A stretch of 64,000 bases of DNA from Mycolicibacterium sphagni (GTDB lineage: Bacteria; Actinomycetota; Actinomycetes; Mycobacteriales; Mycobacteriaceae): NCBI RefSeq assembly GCF_002250655.1, contig NZ_NOZR01000009.1, positions 1-64,000 of the forward strand. The letters are read 5' to 3'. The notes under the pieces are model-generated. The model was given only the letters and a program-made list of their open reading frames with translations. It was not told the origin of the DNA and did no database searches. A program made the translations under genes and the position numbers. Position 1 is the stretch's first letter. The number at the start of each line of letters is the position of its first letter. This document shows positions 8,456 to 19,046 of the stretch, one piece after another.

Positions 8456-8806
8456 ATGAAGCTAACGAAGATCGTTGCTGGAGTGGGGATCACCGGTGCT
8501 CTCGTCGCTGGCGCCATAGGGGTTGGCACCGGAGTCGCCAGCGCCGCACCCGGCTTCGCGCCAGTGCCCGCATACGGCCCATACGGCCCGCCGCCTCCTC
8601 CTCCCGGCTGGCGCGGCCCCGCCGACTGGTACCACCCTGAGTGGGCCGGCTGGAACAACGGTTATCCGGCGGCGGGCTGGATTCCGCCGCAGGGCTGGGA
8701 AGCACCGCCCGACTGGAACAATCCTTCCGGTTGGGGTCCCCCACCGGGCTGGAACCCCTGCGGTGGGCCGATCCGCGACATCCTGCATCCGTTCCGCTGC
8801 TTGTAA
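8456..8806 (+). CDS. Secreted Pro/Trp/Gly-rich small protein
   Basis: This 116-residue protein has a Sec signal peptide (MKLTKIVAGVGITGALVAGAIG, cleavage after VASA near residue 32). The mature chain of about 84 residues is almost entirely Pro, Gly and Trp, with repeated PPxxW and PxxW units (GPADWYHPEW, AGWIPPQGW, EAPPDWNNPSGW, GPPPGWNPC). Only two Cys occur, both at the C-terminus. I start at the ATG giving MKLTK, as the upstream extension lacks a signal. I recognise no domain. The composition suggests an extended, wall- or polysaccharide-associated protein; that is inference. Confidence 0.75.
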   Translation: MKLTKIVAGVGITGALVAGAIGVGTGVASAAPGFAPVPAYGPYGPPPPPPGWRGPADWYHPEWAGWNNGYPAAGWIPPQGWEAPPDWNNPSGWGPPPGWNPCGGPIRDILHPFRCL

Positions 8807-8820
8807 GCATCGGCACGTCC

Positions 8821-8859
8821 AACGAAAACACCCCCGGCCCAACAGGACCGGGGGTGATT
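8821..8859 (-). terminator. Terminator, copy 1 of an identical 39-bp pair
   Basis: CACCCCCGG pairs with CCGGGGGTG, with further pairing inside. On the minus strand the stem is followed by TTTTCG, so it best fits the end of the cupin transcript. It may also stop the convergent Pro/Trp-rich gene. All 39 bases recur exactly at 9553-9591. Confidence 0.75.
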
Positions 8860-8943
8860 TCGTACCGAGTTACCCAGTTCGCGCGCCCGTGGGTCTCGGG
8901 CTTGTGTTGGGGTGCAACCACAGGATGCTCGCGCGAAGGACCG

Positions 8944-9411
8944 TCAGCGCGGGGGGCCCAGGATGACCTGCCCGAACTTGTCGGCCCCTTCAGCCATCCG
9001 TGCGGGTGAGATCTCAAAACCCTCCGGGCGCGGCGTTGCCTTGTCTCGGCCGGCGTAGCGGAACATTCCTTCGATTCCCGCTGGGGTGTTGATCATCAGC
9101 AGGTCCGCCTTCTTGGAAGTAATGCGGTATGCGTGCGGAATATTTTTGGGCAAGAAGACAATCCCGCCCTCCGAGAGTTCCATCTCCTGATCGTCGTACC
9201 AGAGCAATGCGGTCCCCTTGATCAGCATGAAGACCTCGTCCTCACGCGTGTGCTTGTGATACGGAGGCGCCTCACCCTCGCTGACATCGAATCGTCCAAC
9301 CATCAACTGGCCATCGGTGGCCTTGCCGTCCAGCAGGATCGCCAGCGTGCCACCATCGAGCCACTCCAATTGCTGCTGTTGGTTAGGTTGTGCCAGGTAC
9401 GCCATGCTCAT
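8944..9411 (-). CDS. Cupin-domain protein
   Basis: This 155-residue single-domain cupin has motif 1 at PPYHKHTREDEVFMLIKG (two His and a Glu for metal) and motif 2 at FLPKNIPHAYRI (the last His). These retain a likely divalent metal site. The layout resembles bacterial quercetin-dioxygenase-like or isomerase-like cupins, but sequence alone cannot choose a reaction. It is monocistronic between two copies of the same terminator. The start is MSMAYL or the internal MAYL; both are equally acceptable. Confidence 0.8.
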   Translation of the reverse strand: MSMAYLAQPNQQQQLEWLDGGTLAILLDGKATDGQLMVGRFDVSEGEAPPYHKHTREDEVFMLIKGTALLWYDDQEMELSEGGIVFLPKNIPHAYRITSKKADLLMINTPAGIEGMFRYAGRDKATPRPEGFEISPARMAEGADKFGQVILGPPR

Positions 9412-9552
9412 GGGTCGTCCAAATTCCTTGTCGACGGCAAAAACTACGTTGCCCGCGTGGTTGAGTGGGCGCCTTCTGCGTCCGCTGGTCGAAAGTATGC
9501 ACGCCGGCGCCGTGCCACGCCCGATTTATCCGAGTCGCCACGGATGGTCAGA

Positions 9553-9591
9553 AACGAAAACACCCCCGGCCCAACAGGACCGGGGGTGATT
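9553..9591 (-). terminator. Terminator of groEL1, copy 2 of the 39-bp pair
   Basis: This is the same sequence as 8821-8859. It lies 12 bp past the groEL1 stop on the minus strand, with a T-rich tail (TTTTCG) after the stem on that strand. Confidence 0.8.
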
Positions 9592-9603
9592 CGACGGAAC
9601 TAC

Positions 9604-11232
<1,629 letters not shown>

Positions 11233-11259
11233 TCAGTCCTGACTTGGCTTCAGCGCGAT

Positions 11260-11304
11260 CCGCCCCGGAAACCACCCGTACGCATACGGGGATCTCCGGG
11301 GCGG
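11260..11304 (-). promoter_or_regulatory. groES-groEL1 intercistronic double stem-loop
   Basis: An outer 10-bp stem (CCGCCCCGGA at 11260-11269 with TCCGGGGCGG at 11295-11304) encloses an inner stem (CCCGTA-cgca-TACGGG at 11275-11290). Cleavage between groES and groEL1 messages has been reported in M. tuberculosis. This structure could be the corresponding processing or attenuation site. Confidence 0.6.
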
Positions 11305-11314
11305 TTCACGATTG

Positions 11315-11614
11315 CTACTTGTTGACGACCGCCAGCACGTCGCGGGCCGACAGGATCAAGTACTCCTCGCCGTTGTACTTGATCTCGGTGCCGCCGTACT
11401 TGCTGTAGATGACGGTGTCGCCCTCGGCGACATCCAGGGGAATCCGCTTCTCGCCATCCTCGTCCCAGCGGCCGGGGCCAACTGCGACGACGGTGCCTTC
11501 CTGCGGCTTCTCCTTGGCGGTATCCGGGATGACCAGACCCGACGCGGTGGTCGTCTCGGCCTCATTGGCCTGTACGAGGATCTTGTCCTCGAGTGGCTTG
11601 ATGTTCACGGCCAC
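11315..11614 (-). CDS. groES: Co-chaperonin GroES
   Basis: This 99-residue Cpn10 starts [20 protein letters not shown] and carries the mobile loop ([21 protein letters not shown]) that contacts GroEL, then [10 protein letters not shown] and the C-terminal [14 protein letters not shown] place the start at the GTG at 11614, 8 nt after GGAGG; the ATG five codons further upstream lies inside the ribosome-binding region. GroES caps GroEL1 (and GroEL2) in the folding cycle. It is the first gene of the operon and lies downstream of a CIRCE element. Confidence 0.97.
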   Translation of the reverse strand: MAVNIKPLEDKILVQANEAETTTASGLVIPDTAKEKPQEGTVVAVGPGRWDEDGEKRIPLDVAEGDTVIYSKYGGTEIKYNGEEYLILSARDVLAVVNK

Positions 11615-11752
11615 GATGGAATCCTCCACTTAGTTAACTTGCGGGCCGGGGCTTGTGCGCCCGGACCAGTCGGAATTACCAGGTGTTCGGCATACGTCCA
11701 TGCCCTCGCGTCGTCGTCGCGGGTGCCGGCGCTGGGGTTGTCCGTAAGCCAC

Positions 11753-11784
11753 CTAGCACTCTATACATGCGAGTGCTAGCACTC
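11753..11784 (-). promoter_or_regulatory. CIRCE element (HrcA operator) for groES-groEL1
   Basis: CTAGCACTC-N9-GAGTGCTAG at 11753-11779 is a textbook CIRCE, one base per arm off the consensus TTAGCACTC/GAGTGCTAA. A third half-site (CACTC) follows at once, so 11771-11784 is itself a 14-bp palindrome. On the minus strand TTGAGT (11786-11781) and TATAGA (11765-11760) could form a promoter overlapping the element, although the 15-nt spacer is short. Confidence 0.9.
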
Positions 11785-11827
11785 AAGGGTGGGCTGCTGC
11801 GTATTCGCCGAGAGCGGACGCCGCAGG

Positions 11828-12829
11828 TCAGGCGGGCCGCTCGTGAACCACCCGCACGTCCCCGAAGAACGCGATGACCAGGGCATTGAAAAGGTCGGCC
11901 CGTTCCCACTGCAGAAAGTGCCCGGCGCCCGGCAGCACGACGGGTCCGGTCCGGTCGGTGAATGCCACCTCGCACAGGTGGACGAACTCCGGGCCGACGA
12001 CGTGGTCGTCCATTCCGTAGAGGATGAGTGTCGGCACGTCGACCTTGCGGTCCATGATCGGCGGCTCGCTGAACGGCCTGCCGTAGGCCAGTTGGTATAC
12101 GGCCCAGCCGGCCCGCAGCCGCTCTTCGGTGCCGAAGGGCTCAGTCATGAAGTCGACGGCGGCCTTGTCGAACGTGCCCGGGGAAGCCCACAGCCGGTGG
12201 CCGTACATCTCTGCGATGTAGCGCCGCCGCTTGTCGGCGGTGTCGAGCTCGGCGGCCAGCTCGTCCGGGGTTTCGCCCTGCCGGCGCCGATAGTCCCCGG
12301 TCGGGCCGTCGCTGAGGATGGCGGCCGGGTCGATGCCCGCGGCCACGTAGTCGTCGAAGACCAGGGGCGGCACGGTGTCGAAGAACACCAGCTTGTCGAC
12401 GAAGCCGGGATAGCGGTGCAGCAAGTCCACCGCGACCGCCCCTCCGACGTCGCCGCCGACGACACCGCAGTGCTCGTGGCCGAGGACATCGTGGGCCAGG
12501 AGGTAGACGTCTCGGCTGTAGGCGGCGATGTCGTAGACGTCGTCGTCCGACAGGTCGGAATCGCCGTGCCCCCGCAGGTCCGGGGCGATCACCTCGTAGC
12601 CGGCCGCGACAAGTGCGGCGATGTTGCGCCACCAGATCCGTTTGGTCTCCGGGTAGCCGTGTAAGAGAAGTAGGGGATACCCGCCACCGCTTTTGGGCCT
12701 CTCGTGGACGAAGGCCAGCGTCAGGCCGTCCCGACCGGGACTGGCAGGCACCTCGCGACGGTGGATGGCGAAGGCGTCCGGAGCCGGGGTGGGCGGCTGC
12801 GCCGGACGCAGCCGAATGTCGTAGTGCAC
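11828..12829 (-). CDS. Alpha/beta hydrolase, epoxide hydrolase/haloacetate dehalogenase type
   Basis: This 333-residue alpha/beta hydrolase has the oxyanion motif HGYP at residues 57-60, typical of epoxide hydrolases, and an Asp nucleophile at residue 127 (VVGGDVGG), not Ser. APDLRGHGDSD is also family-typical. A C-terminal GAGHFLQWE supplies the catalytic His. It probably opens epoxides or removes halogen from small organic acids; the two activities cannot be separated here. It follows the patatin gene by 39 bp in the same direction and probably ends the alr-tsaD transcript. Confidence 0.85.
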   Translation of the reverse strand: MHYDIRLRPAQPPTPAPDAFAIHRREVPASPGRDGLTLAFVHERPKSGGGYPLLLLHGYPETKRIWWRNIAALVAAGYEVIAPDLRGHGDSDLSDDDVYDIAAYSRDVYLLAHDVLGHEHCGVVGGDVGGAVAVDLLHRYPGFVDKLVFFDTVPPLVFDDYVAAGIDPAAILSDGPTGDYRRRQGETPDELAAELDTADKRRRYIAEMYGHRLWASPGTFDKAAVDFMTEPFGTEERLRAGWAVYQLAYGRPFSEPPIMDRKVDVPTLILYGMDDHVVGPEFVHLCEVAFTDRTGPVVLPGAGHFLQWERADLFNALVIAFFGDVRVVHERPA

Positions 12830-12868
12830 GGGAGGAAGTTTCGCCGGTGCGCGACGCCGACGTGACGA

Positions 12869-13963
12869 TTACGCGTAGAACTCGCGGATCTTGGGCGCCT
12901 CGACCTTCGCCCGGTCATACCCGGCCTGCATCGCCGGGGCGATCTGGTTGGGGTCCAGCAGATTCACCCCGGGCGGCGTGCCCGCGATGATCAGCATCGG
13001 CGTGGTCCCGACGGCCTTGAGCCCGTCGATCTCGGTGTAGATGTTGTGCGGGATGCCGCTGAGCAGGCTGCCTTCGTAGCCGTTGGTCAACGTGATCACC
13101 AATGCCCGCTTCGAACCGGCCACCACATCGGTGTGCGCCCAGGTCTTGGAAATCCCGCCGTCCATGCAGAACCGCTGTCCCACCAAAGTCGGGCCCATCA
13201 CCCCGGGCAGCGATGAACTTGCAGCCGTCGCGTGCGCGAGCGCAATTCCGTTGCGCTGTGCCACATCCTGACCGACCACCAGTCGCTGCCCCGTGTAGCA
13301 GTCGTTGGCCGTGGTGAACATCTTGGCCGGCGGCCAGCCGGTCTGGCTGTCATCGGTCAGCATCCAGGCCAGCCGCTCCACCACGTCGCCGTTGACCGAG
13401 TTGTCGGCGGCCAGCGCGGCGTGCCCGATCAGGCGGATGGTCTCGGCGTCGCCGCTCTTGACCGAGAAGTTGATCTCACGGGCACGCTGCTGGCTGGCGT
13501 TGGCGCTCGATACCGGTGCGAGTTGGGCGAAGCGCGCCGGGAATTGGCCGAAGAAGTCGAACTCGTCGCGCAGGTGCTGGAAGTGGCCCGACGTCATCGA
13601 CGAGCCGATGTATGCACCGGCCGAGGTGCCGACGACCATATCGGCCCGACCGGCCGGGTCGACGCCATCCTCGAGCAAGCCGTGGAAGAAACCGCAATAC
13701 CAGGCCACGTAGTACTCGCCGCCACCACCGAGGACCAGCGTGCGGTCGAGACCGGCCGCGAGATTTGACGGTGTCGGCGCATCCGGTACCGGTCGCGCGA
13801 GGCCGTCGCTGTCGAACAGTTTCGCCGAGATCGACGCCGCCGATGCCTCGCCCTGCGAACATGAGTCAGCCCGGGCTATCGGGCTCCCCGGCAATCCGGC
13901 CACCGCAGAGGTCAATCCGGCCGTGACCCCGAGCCCCAGTGCGCTACGCCTGGATAGCTCCAC
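12869..13963 (-). CDS. Tat-exported patatin-like phospholipase
   Basis: This 364-residue protein begins with a twin-arginine signal (SRRSALGLGVTAGLTSAVAGLPG). The patatin core follows: a glycine-rich oxyanion loop LVLGGGGEYY near residue 77, the nucleophile elbow VGTSAG with Ser114, and the dyad Asp in MDGGI near residue 270. Patatins are lipid acyl hydrolases; this one should act outside the cytoplasmic membrane. It starts 3 bp after the tsaD stop, so it is cotranscribed with t6A genes, probably by chance of insertion. In M. tuberculosis groES follows tsaD directly. Confidence 0.88.
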   Translation of the reverse strand: MELSRRSALGLGVTAGLTSAVAGLPGSPIARADSCSQGEASAASISAKLFDSDGLARPVPDAPTPSNLAAGLDRTLVLGGGGEYYVAWYCGFFHGLLEDGVDPAGRADMVVGTSAGAYIGSSMTSGHFQHLRDEFDFFGQFPARFAQLAPVSSANASQQRAREINFSVKSGDAETIRLIGHAALAADNSVNGDVVERLAWMLTDDSQTGWPPAKMFTTANDCYTGQRLVVGQDVAQRNGIALAHATAASSSLPGVMGPTLVGQRFCMDGGISKTWAHTDVVAGSKRALVITLTNGYEGSLLSGIPHNIYTEIDGLKAVGTTPMLIIAGTPPGVNLLDPNQIAPAMQAGYDRAKVEAPKIREFYA

Positions 13964-13966
13964 GTC

Positions 13967-15025
13967 TCATGCCACCTGGCCGTTCAGCACCGGCAGGCCG
14001 GGGTCGCTGGGCACATCCAGCGGGGACGGCGCGGCACCGGCCGCGATGAGGTGCGCGGCGAATGAGGCGATCATCGCCCCATTGTCGGTGCACAACCGTG
14101 GTCGCGGGATCCGTAACGTCAAACCCGCTGCTGCACAACGCTCTTCGGCCAGTTCGCGCAGCCGCGAGTTGGCTGCCACTCCACCGGCAATCAGCAGCGT
14201 CGACACCCCCAGCTCACCGGCTGCGCGCACCGCCTTCGCGGTCAGCACATCGGCGACGGCCTCCTGGAATCCCGCGGCGACATCGGCGGTCGGGGCGTCG
14301 GGATGGCTTTCGACGTACCGGGCGACGGCGGTCTTGAGCCCGGAGAACGAGAACGCGAACCGCTCATCACGCGGACCGGTCATCCCGCGCGGGAACACGA
14401 TCGCATCGCGGTTACCGGTGCGGGCCAACTCGTCGAGCGGCCGCCCACCCGGATAGCCCAGGCCGAGCAGGCGGGCCACCTTGTCGTAAGCCTCCCCCGC
14501 CGCGTCGTCGACAGTGCTCCCGAGTTCGATGATCGGCTCACCGAGGGAGCGCACGTGCAGCAGATGGGTGTGTCCGCCCGACACCAGCAGGCCAACGCAT
14601 TCCGGCAGCGGGCCGTGGTCGTAGACGTCGGCGGCCAGATGCCCGCCGAGGTGGTTGACGGCGTAGAACGGCACACCCCACGCCGCGGCGTAGGCCTTGG
14701 CGGCGGCCACGCCAACCAGCAACGCCCCGGCCAGTCCGGGTCCGATGGTGGCCGCGACGACGTCGGGTTTGTCGATGCCCGCAGTCTGCAGTGCGCGACG
14801 CATGGTCGGGCCGAGGGCTTCCAGGTGAGCACGTGAGGCGATCTCTGGCACGACCCCGCCGAAACGGGCGTGCTCGTCGACGCTGGAGGCGACCTCGTCG
14901 GCCAGCAGAGTGATGGTGCCGTCGTCGTCGAGCCGGGCGATACCGACTCCCGTTTCATCACATGAACTTTCGATGGCCAGGATGATGCTCGGCGGGCTGG
15001 AGCGAATCGACTCGTGGTTAGACAT
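13967..15025 (-). CDS. tsaD: tRNA N6-threonylcarbamoyladenosine transferase TsaD
   Basis: This 352-residue Kae1/TsaD ATPase starts MSNHESIR. It has [15 protein letters not shown], a metal site formed by SRAHLEAL and [14 protein letters not shown], and nucleotide contacts such as [18 protein letters not shown] and the late TDNGAMIA Asp. It transfers the threonylcarbamoyl group to A37 of ANN-decoding tRNAs together with TsaB and TsaE. Its start overlaps the rimI stop by 8 bp. The extra 54 upstream codons in frame lie within rimI and are not native. Confidence 0.97.
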   Translation of the reverse strand: MSNHESIRSSPPSIILAIESSCDETGVGIARLDDDGTITLLADEVASSVDEHARFGGVVPEIASRAHLEALGPTMRRALQTAGIDKPDVVAATIGPGLAGALLVGVAAAKAYAAAWGVPFYAVNHLGGHLAADVYDHGPLPECVGLLVSGGHTHLLHVRSLGEPIIELGSTVDDAAGEAYDKVARLLGLGYPGGRPLDELARTGNRDAIVFPRGMTGPRDERFAFSFSGLKTAVARYVESHPDAPTADVAAGFQEAVADVLTAKAVRAAGELGVSTLLIAGGVAANSRLRELAEERCAAAGLTLRIPRPRLCTDNGAMIASFAAHLIAAGAAPSPLDVPSDPGLPVLNGQVA

Positions 15026-15479
15026 GGGCCGGATCCCGTCGCATGGTGTAGGCGTCGGCGCCGCTGACCCGGTAGTAGCGCTTGCGCACGCCGACTCGTG
15101 CGAAGCCCAGGCTGGTGTACAACCCAATCGCAGCCTCGTTGTCGGTGCGGACCTCCAGATACACCGTCGAATCCGGACCGACGGCACCGAGCAGTTCGGT
15201 CATCATCCGCCGCCCGATCCCGTGCCCCTGATAGGCGGGATCGACTCCGACGGTGTGGATTTCGTACTCGAATGGCGCCGCGCGGCCGAGCCGGGAAATG
15301 CCCGCGTAGCCGACCAGTTTGTCCTCGACCCGGGCTGCCACGTACCGGTTGTGCGGGGCGGCCAGCTCACGGATGAACGCGAAATCGGGCCATGGGTCGT
15401 CCCCGTCAAACAACTGGTTCTCCAGCTCGGCGCAGCGGGCGGCGTCGTTCTCGTGCAGCGGGCCGTAGCTGACGTTCAT
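15018..15479 (-). CDS. rimI: Ribosomal-protein-alanine N-acetyltransferase RimI
   Basis: This 153-residue GNAT acetyltransferase has [17 protein letters not shown] (the acetyl-CoA pyrophosphate loop, Q/RxxGxG/A type), a [13 protein letters not shown] segment and [12 protein letters not shown] at the N-terminus. RimI acetylates the N-terminus of ribosomal protein S18 in E. coli; the mycobacterial enzyme is broader. The start at 15479 makes an ATGA overlap with tsaB. Its place between tsaB and tsaD is standard in actinobacteria. Confidence 0.93.
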   Translation of the reverse strand: MNVSYGPLHENDAARCAELENQLFDGDDPWPDFAFIRELAAPHNRYVAARVEDKLVGYAGISRLGRAAPFEYEIHTVGVDPAYQGHGIGRRMMTELLGAVGPDSTVYLEVRTDNEAAIGLYTSLGFARVGVRKRYYRVSGADAYTMRRDPAHV

Positions 15480-16114
15480 CGCAGGACACCTCGTTCGGCG
15501 AGGGTTTTGGCATCCGGGCGGCGCAGATACAACGGCACCAGCGGCTCCGGTTCGGCATCCCAATCAACAATGGCGGCAACCAGACCCGTCGCCGTCGGGT
15601 AGGCAGGACCGATACGGTTTAGAGCGAACATCGCGGTGTGCTCCGGTGAGCCTGCCACAGTCTCGGCATCACCGATCGGAACGTCAACAGCCGCAGCGAC
15701 GTCAGGACCTTCAATGCGTACCCCGTCGCGATACCGCGCCCAGTAGACCTCGCGGCGGCGGGCATCGGTCACTACCAGCACGTCGCCGCTGGTCTCGATG
15801 CCGATGGCATCCAGGCTGCACACGCCATACACCGGCAGCTTCAGCGCGTGCCCGTAGGCGGCCGCGGTGGCCATCCCGACGCGCAGACCGGTGAACGGCC
15901 CTGGGCCACAACCGACGACGACGGCGTCCAGGTCGGCCATCGTCAAGCCCGCGTCGGCTACGGCTGCCACCACATTGGGAGTCAGCGTCTCGGCGTGAGC
16001 ACGGGCGTCGAGGGTGATCCGCTCGCCCGCCACGGCAAGGCCGTCGCCCCGGACAACCACGGCGGCGGTGACGGCCGGTGTGGCGGTGTCGATCACGAGA
16101 ACGTTGTGGGTCAT
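15476..16114 (-). CDS. tsaB: t6A synthesis protein TsaB
   Basis: This 212-residue ASKHA-fold protein has VLVIDTATPAVTAAVV and the TsaB signature VVGCGPGPFTGLRVGMATA near residue 75. TsaB is the non-catalytic scaffold for TsaD and TsaE in threonylcarbamoylation of tRNA. The start at 16114 overlaps the tsaE stop as ATGA, so the two are translationally coupled. In-frame codons upstream (MAVEPR) lie inside tsaE. Confidence 0.95.
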   Translation of the reverse strand: MTHNVLVIDTATPAVTAAVVVRGDGLAVAGERITLDARAHAETLTPNVVAAVADAGLTMADLDAVVVGCGPGPFTGLRVGMATAAAYGHALKLPVYGVCSLDAIGIETSGDVLVVTDARRREVYWARYRDGVRIEGPDVAAAVDVPIGDAETVAGSPEHTAMFALNRIGPAYPTATGLVAAIVDWDAEPEPLVPLYLRRPDAKTLAERGVLR

Positions 16115-16590
16115 CCGTGGCTCCACCGCCATGTCGCGGTACGCACCTCGTTGTCGGCGCTGCGCGCCAGCGTGATGTCCAGGTGGTTATCGGAGAGCCG
16201 TTCGGCCAGGCCCTCACCCCACTCGACCACGACGACGGCGTCGTCGAGGTCGGCGTCGAGATCCAGCGAGTCCAGTTCGGCCAGCAGGTCAGCACCGGTG
16301 TGCTCGAGCAGCCGGTAGACGTCGACGTGCACCAGTTCGGGGTGTCCGGGGCGTCGCGCCCGATGCACCCGGGCCAAGACGAATGTCGGCGACGTGACCG
16401 GTCCCTCGACGTCCATGCCGAGCGCAATGCCTTTGGCGAAAGCGGTCTTTCCCGCTCCGAGCGGCCCGGAGAGCACGACGACGTCGCCGGCTCGCAGCTG
16501 CCGGCCCAGTTGTTCGCCCAGCGCGATGGTGTCTTCTACGGTGGGCAGCTCGCGGGTGCCCGCGTCCACCTGCGTCCTATCCACGGGCAC
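16111..16590 (-). CDS. tsaE: t6A synthesis ATPase TsaE
   Basis: This 159-residue P-loop ATPase has LSGPLGAGKTAFAKGIA (Walker A) near residue 42, SPTFVLARVH and VHVDVYRL (the family's T-x-F and D-x-Y-R segments) and VVVEWGEGL (Walker B). It drives cycling of TsaD. The GTG start at 16590 overlaps the preceding hydrolase by 14 bp; GTG codons slightly downstream could also be used. Confidence 0.95.
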   Translation of the reverse strand: MPVDRTQVDAGTRELPTVEDTIALGEQLGRQLRAGDVVVLSGPLGAGKTAFAKGIALGMDVEGPVTSPTFVLARVHRARRPGHPELVHVDVYRLLEHTGADLLAELDSLDLDADLDDAVVVVEWGEGLAERLSDNHLDITLARSADNEVRTATWRWSHG

Positions 16591-17773
16591 GGTCCTTGAG
16601 CCGGCGGGTGAAGGCGATGAGTTTCGACGGGGTCGCGCGTTCGACCAGTTCCACCAAAGCGTCGTTGATCAGCTCGGGTTGCTCGAGCTGCACCAGATGA
16701 CCGGCGCCGCCGACGATGAGCAGGTCGCTGTCCGGCAGCACATCGGCCATCTCCTCGGAGTACACCACGGGGGTCAGCACGTCGTGGTCGCCGCAGGCGA
16801 TCAACGTCGGGATCCGAGCCAACACGGGCAGCGCCGCGCTTTCGTCGTGCACTTCCAGCGCGTGGAGGAACTCGACCAGGGTGGCTACTGGGGTGTCGTG
16901 AATCATCTTCTCGGAGAAGGCCACAACGCTCGGGCTCATATGGTCGTCGCCGTAGGAGGCCGCGCGCAGGATCGGGCGGATCACCGACCGTGCCGCGCCG
17001 CGGGTGCGGTGAACCAGCTTGGGGGCGTAGCGCGCCGCGAAGCGCACCGCCTCCAGAGCGGGGTTCTGCAGGATCTCGCCCAGCGGCGAGCGGGACAGCC
17101 CCTCCGACGCCGACGAGATCAGCGCCGCGCCGACGACGCGGCTGCCGTACTGCTTGGGGAACTGGCGGGCGTGTGAGAGCACCGTCATGCCGCCCATCGA
17201 ATGCCCGACAAGGACGACCGGTCCGCGCGGCACCATCACTTGCAGAATGGTTTCCAGGTCCTGGCCCAGCTGGGTCACGGTGTAGGTTTCGACCGGGGCG
17301 GGGCTGGACTGGCCATGGCCACGCTGGTCGTAAAACACCATCCGGACCTGATCGCCCCAACGCTCGGCCAGGGCCGCGCGCTGAAAATGGAACGATCCCA
17401 TCTGCAGGCAGAACCCATGGGCGAACACCACTGTCAGCGGTGCGGCGGCCGGACCGACTTCGCGCACCACGAGCGGGATCCCGTCGGGCGTGGTGACCAC
17501 GCAACCGCGGTCGGCTTCCAGCAGCCCGAAATCCTCACGATGGTAGATGTCTTCGACGGCGGAACGGTGCCCGAACGCGCGGGCCGCCGACACCCCGGCG
17601 ACAGTGCCCACTGCACCCAATCCGGCGACCCCGGCCAGCAGCCCGGCCTTCTTGCCCACACCGAGACTTGGATGGTCGGCCTTGCGGGCCAGCCGCTCGG
17701 CACTCTTGGCAGCGCGGCGTGCCAGCCGTGCATCGATCCCGCGTTCTGATTTGGTCTCGTCGTCACTGCCCAC
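16577..17773 (-). CDS. Alpha/beta hydrolase with N-terminal hydrophobic segment
   Basis: In this 398-residue protein a basic N-terminal 35 residues precede a Gly/Ala hydrophobic stretch ([26 protein letters not shown]) that may be a membrane anchor. A serine alpha/beta hydrolase follows, with [14 protein letters not shown] as the oxyanion region, YDQRGHGQS, the nucleophile elbow VGHSMGGM and a C-terminal [11 protein letters not shown]is. The substrate is unknown. The GTG start overlaps the alr stop by 11 bp and its stop lies in tsaE, so it is part of the same operon. Confidence 0.85.
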   Translation of the reverse strand: MGSDDETKSERGIDARLARRAAKSAERLARKADHPSLGVGKKAGLLAGVAGLGAVGTVAGVSAARAFGHRSAVEDIYHREDFGLLEADRGCVVTTPDGIPLVVREVGPAAAPLTVVFAHGFCLQMGSFHFQRAALAERWGDQVRMVFYDQRGHGQSSPAPVETYTVTQLGQDLETILQVMVPRGPVVLVGHSMGGMTVLSHARQFPKQYGSRVVGAALISSASEGLSRSPLGEILQNPALEAVRFAARYAPKLVHRTRGAARSVIRPILRAASYGDDHMSPSVVAFSEKMIHDTPVATLVEFLHALEVHDESAALPVLARIPTLIACGDHDVLTPVVYSEEMADVLPDSDLLIVGGAGHLVQLEQPELINDALVELVERATPSKLIAFTRRLKDRARG

Positions 17774-18950
17774 CAGCGTCGGCCTCCCGATAGGTGCGCA
17801 CCACGCGACCGCGCGGGCTGGTGACTACCTCGTAGTGGATGGTGCCTAGCAGATCAGCCCAGTCCTGGGCGGTCGGCTCGCCGGATGTGCCGGGGCCGAA
17901 CAGGATTGCTTCGTCGCCCTCGGCCACGCCGGGCTCACCGGGGCCGAGGTCTACGACGAACTGGTCCATACAGACCCGTCCTACGCTGCGGCGCAGCCGG
18001 CCGTTGATCAGCACGTCGATCCGCCCACCGAGTGGACGGTACAGACCGTCGGCGTAACCGATGGGCAGCAATGCCAGGTTGGTGTCCCGCTCAGCGATCC
18101 AGGTATGCCCATAGGACACGCCGTCACCGGCCTTGACCGGTTTGACCATCGTCACCGCACATTTCAGTGTCATCGCCGGGCGAAGTCCCATATCCCCGCG
18201 GTCGGGGATCGGGCTCAGCCCGTACACCGCGATGCCAGGGCGGACCATGTCAAAACCCAGGTCGGGCCGCGTCATCGCCGACGGCGAGTTCGACAGGTGG
18301 GCTACCTCGAATTCGATTCCACGCCTGCGCGCTTCGCCGATCATCTCGGTAAAGCGTTGCGCCTGACGGTCATTGAGCGGATCGTCGGGGACGTCACCGT
18401 TGGCCAGGTGGGACATGACACCGCGCAGCCGGATCGCATCGGCGGCCACGGCGCGTTGCAATTCGGTGAGCACCTTCGGGTAGTCGGCGGAACTGACCCC
18501 GTTGCGGTTGAGCCCGGTATCCACCTTGATCGTGACCTCGGCCGTGCGTCCGGTGCGCTCGACGGCGTCGAGCAGCTCGGCGACCTGCCGCACCGACGAC
18601 ACGGCAACCTGCACGTCGGCCGACAGAGCCGGCCCGAAATCGGTGCCGGGCGGATGCAGCCAGGACAGCACGGGCGCCGTGATGCCGCCCGCCCGCAGCG
18701 CCAGCGCCTCGTCGATGGTGGCGACGCCGAGCTCCGCGGCACCGGCTGCCACCGCCGCACTGCCAGCCTGGACCGCGCCATGGCCGTAGGCGTCGGCTTT
18801 GACGACTGCCATCACCTGGGCGGACCCGGCGTACTCGCGCAAAACGCGCACATTGTGCGCGATCGCCCCGAGATCGATGAGCGCTTCGGCGCCTGGACCG
18901 GAAACCTGGGTTTGCGTCGACGGGGTCAACGATGTCGTGTGCATGTTCAT
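17763..18950 (-). CDS. alr: Alanine racemase
   Basis: This 395-residue fold-type III PLP enzyme makes D-alanine for peptidoglycan. The PLP lysine is Lys51 in [13 protein letters not shown], and the second catalytic base is the Tyr of [19 protein letters not shown] and [10 protein letters not shown] are also family-typical. I start at ATG 18950 (MNMHTT); an ATG at 18995 is possible, and the much longer open frame upstream lies antisense to the GntR gene. It heads the alr, hydrolase, tsaE, tsaB, rimI, tsaD operon. It is the target of D-cycloserine. Confidence 0.96.
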   Translation of the reverse strand: MNMHTTSLTPSTQTQVSGPGAEALIDLGAIAHNVRVLREYAGSAQVMAVVKADAYGHGAVQAGSAAVAAGAAELGVATIDEALALRAGGITAPVLSWLHPPGTDFGPALSADVQVAVSSVRQVAELLDAVERTGRTAEVTIKVDTGLNRNGVSSADYPKVLTELQRAVAADAIRLRGVMSHLANGDVPDDPLNDRQAQRFTEMIGEARRRGIEFEVAHLSNSPSAMTRPDLGFDMVRPGIAVYGLSPIPDRGDMGLRPAMTLKCAVTMVKPVKAGDGVSYGHTWIAERDTNLALLPIGYADGLYRPLGGRIDVLINGRLRRSVGRVCMDQFVVDLGPGEPGVAEGDEAILFGPGTSGEPTAQDWADLLGTIHYEVVTSPRGRVVRTYREADAGGQ

Positions 18951-19046
18951 GTCACCGCCGCCAATTGTCCCAGAAACCGGCACCGGAGCCTGCATAGGGC
19001 GCTGACCTGTCATTTCGTGGCGTTCAGGGGCGGTAGAGTCGGCGGG

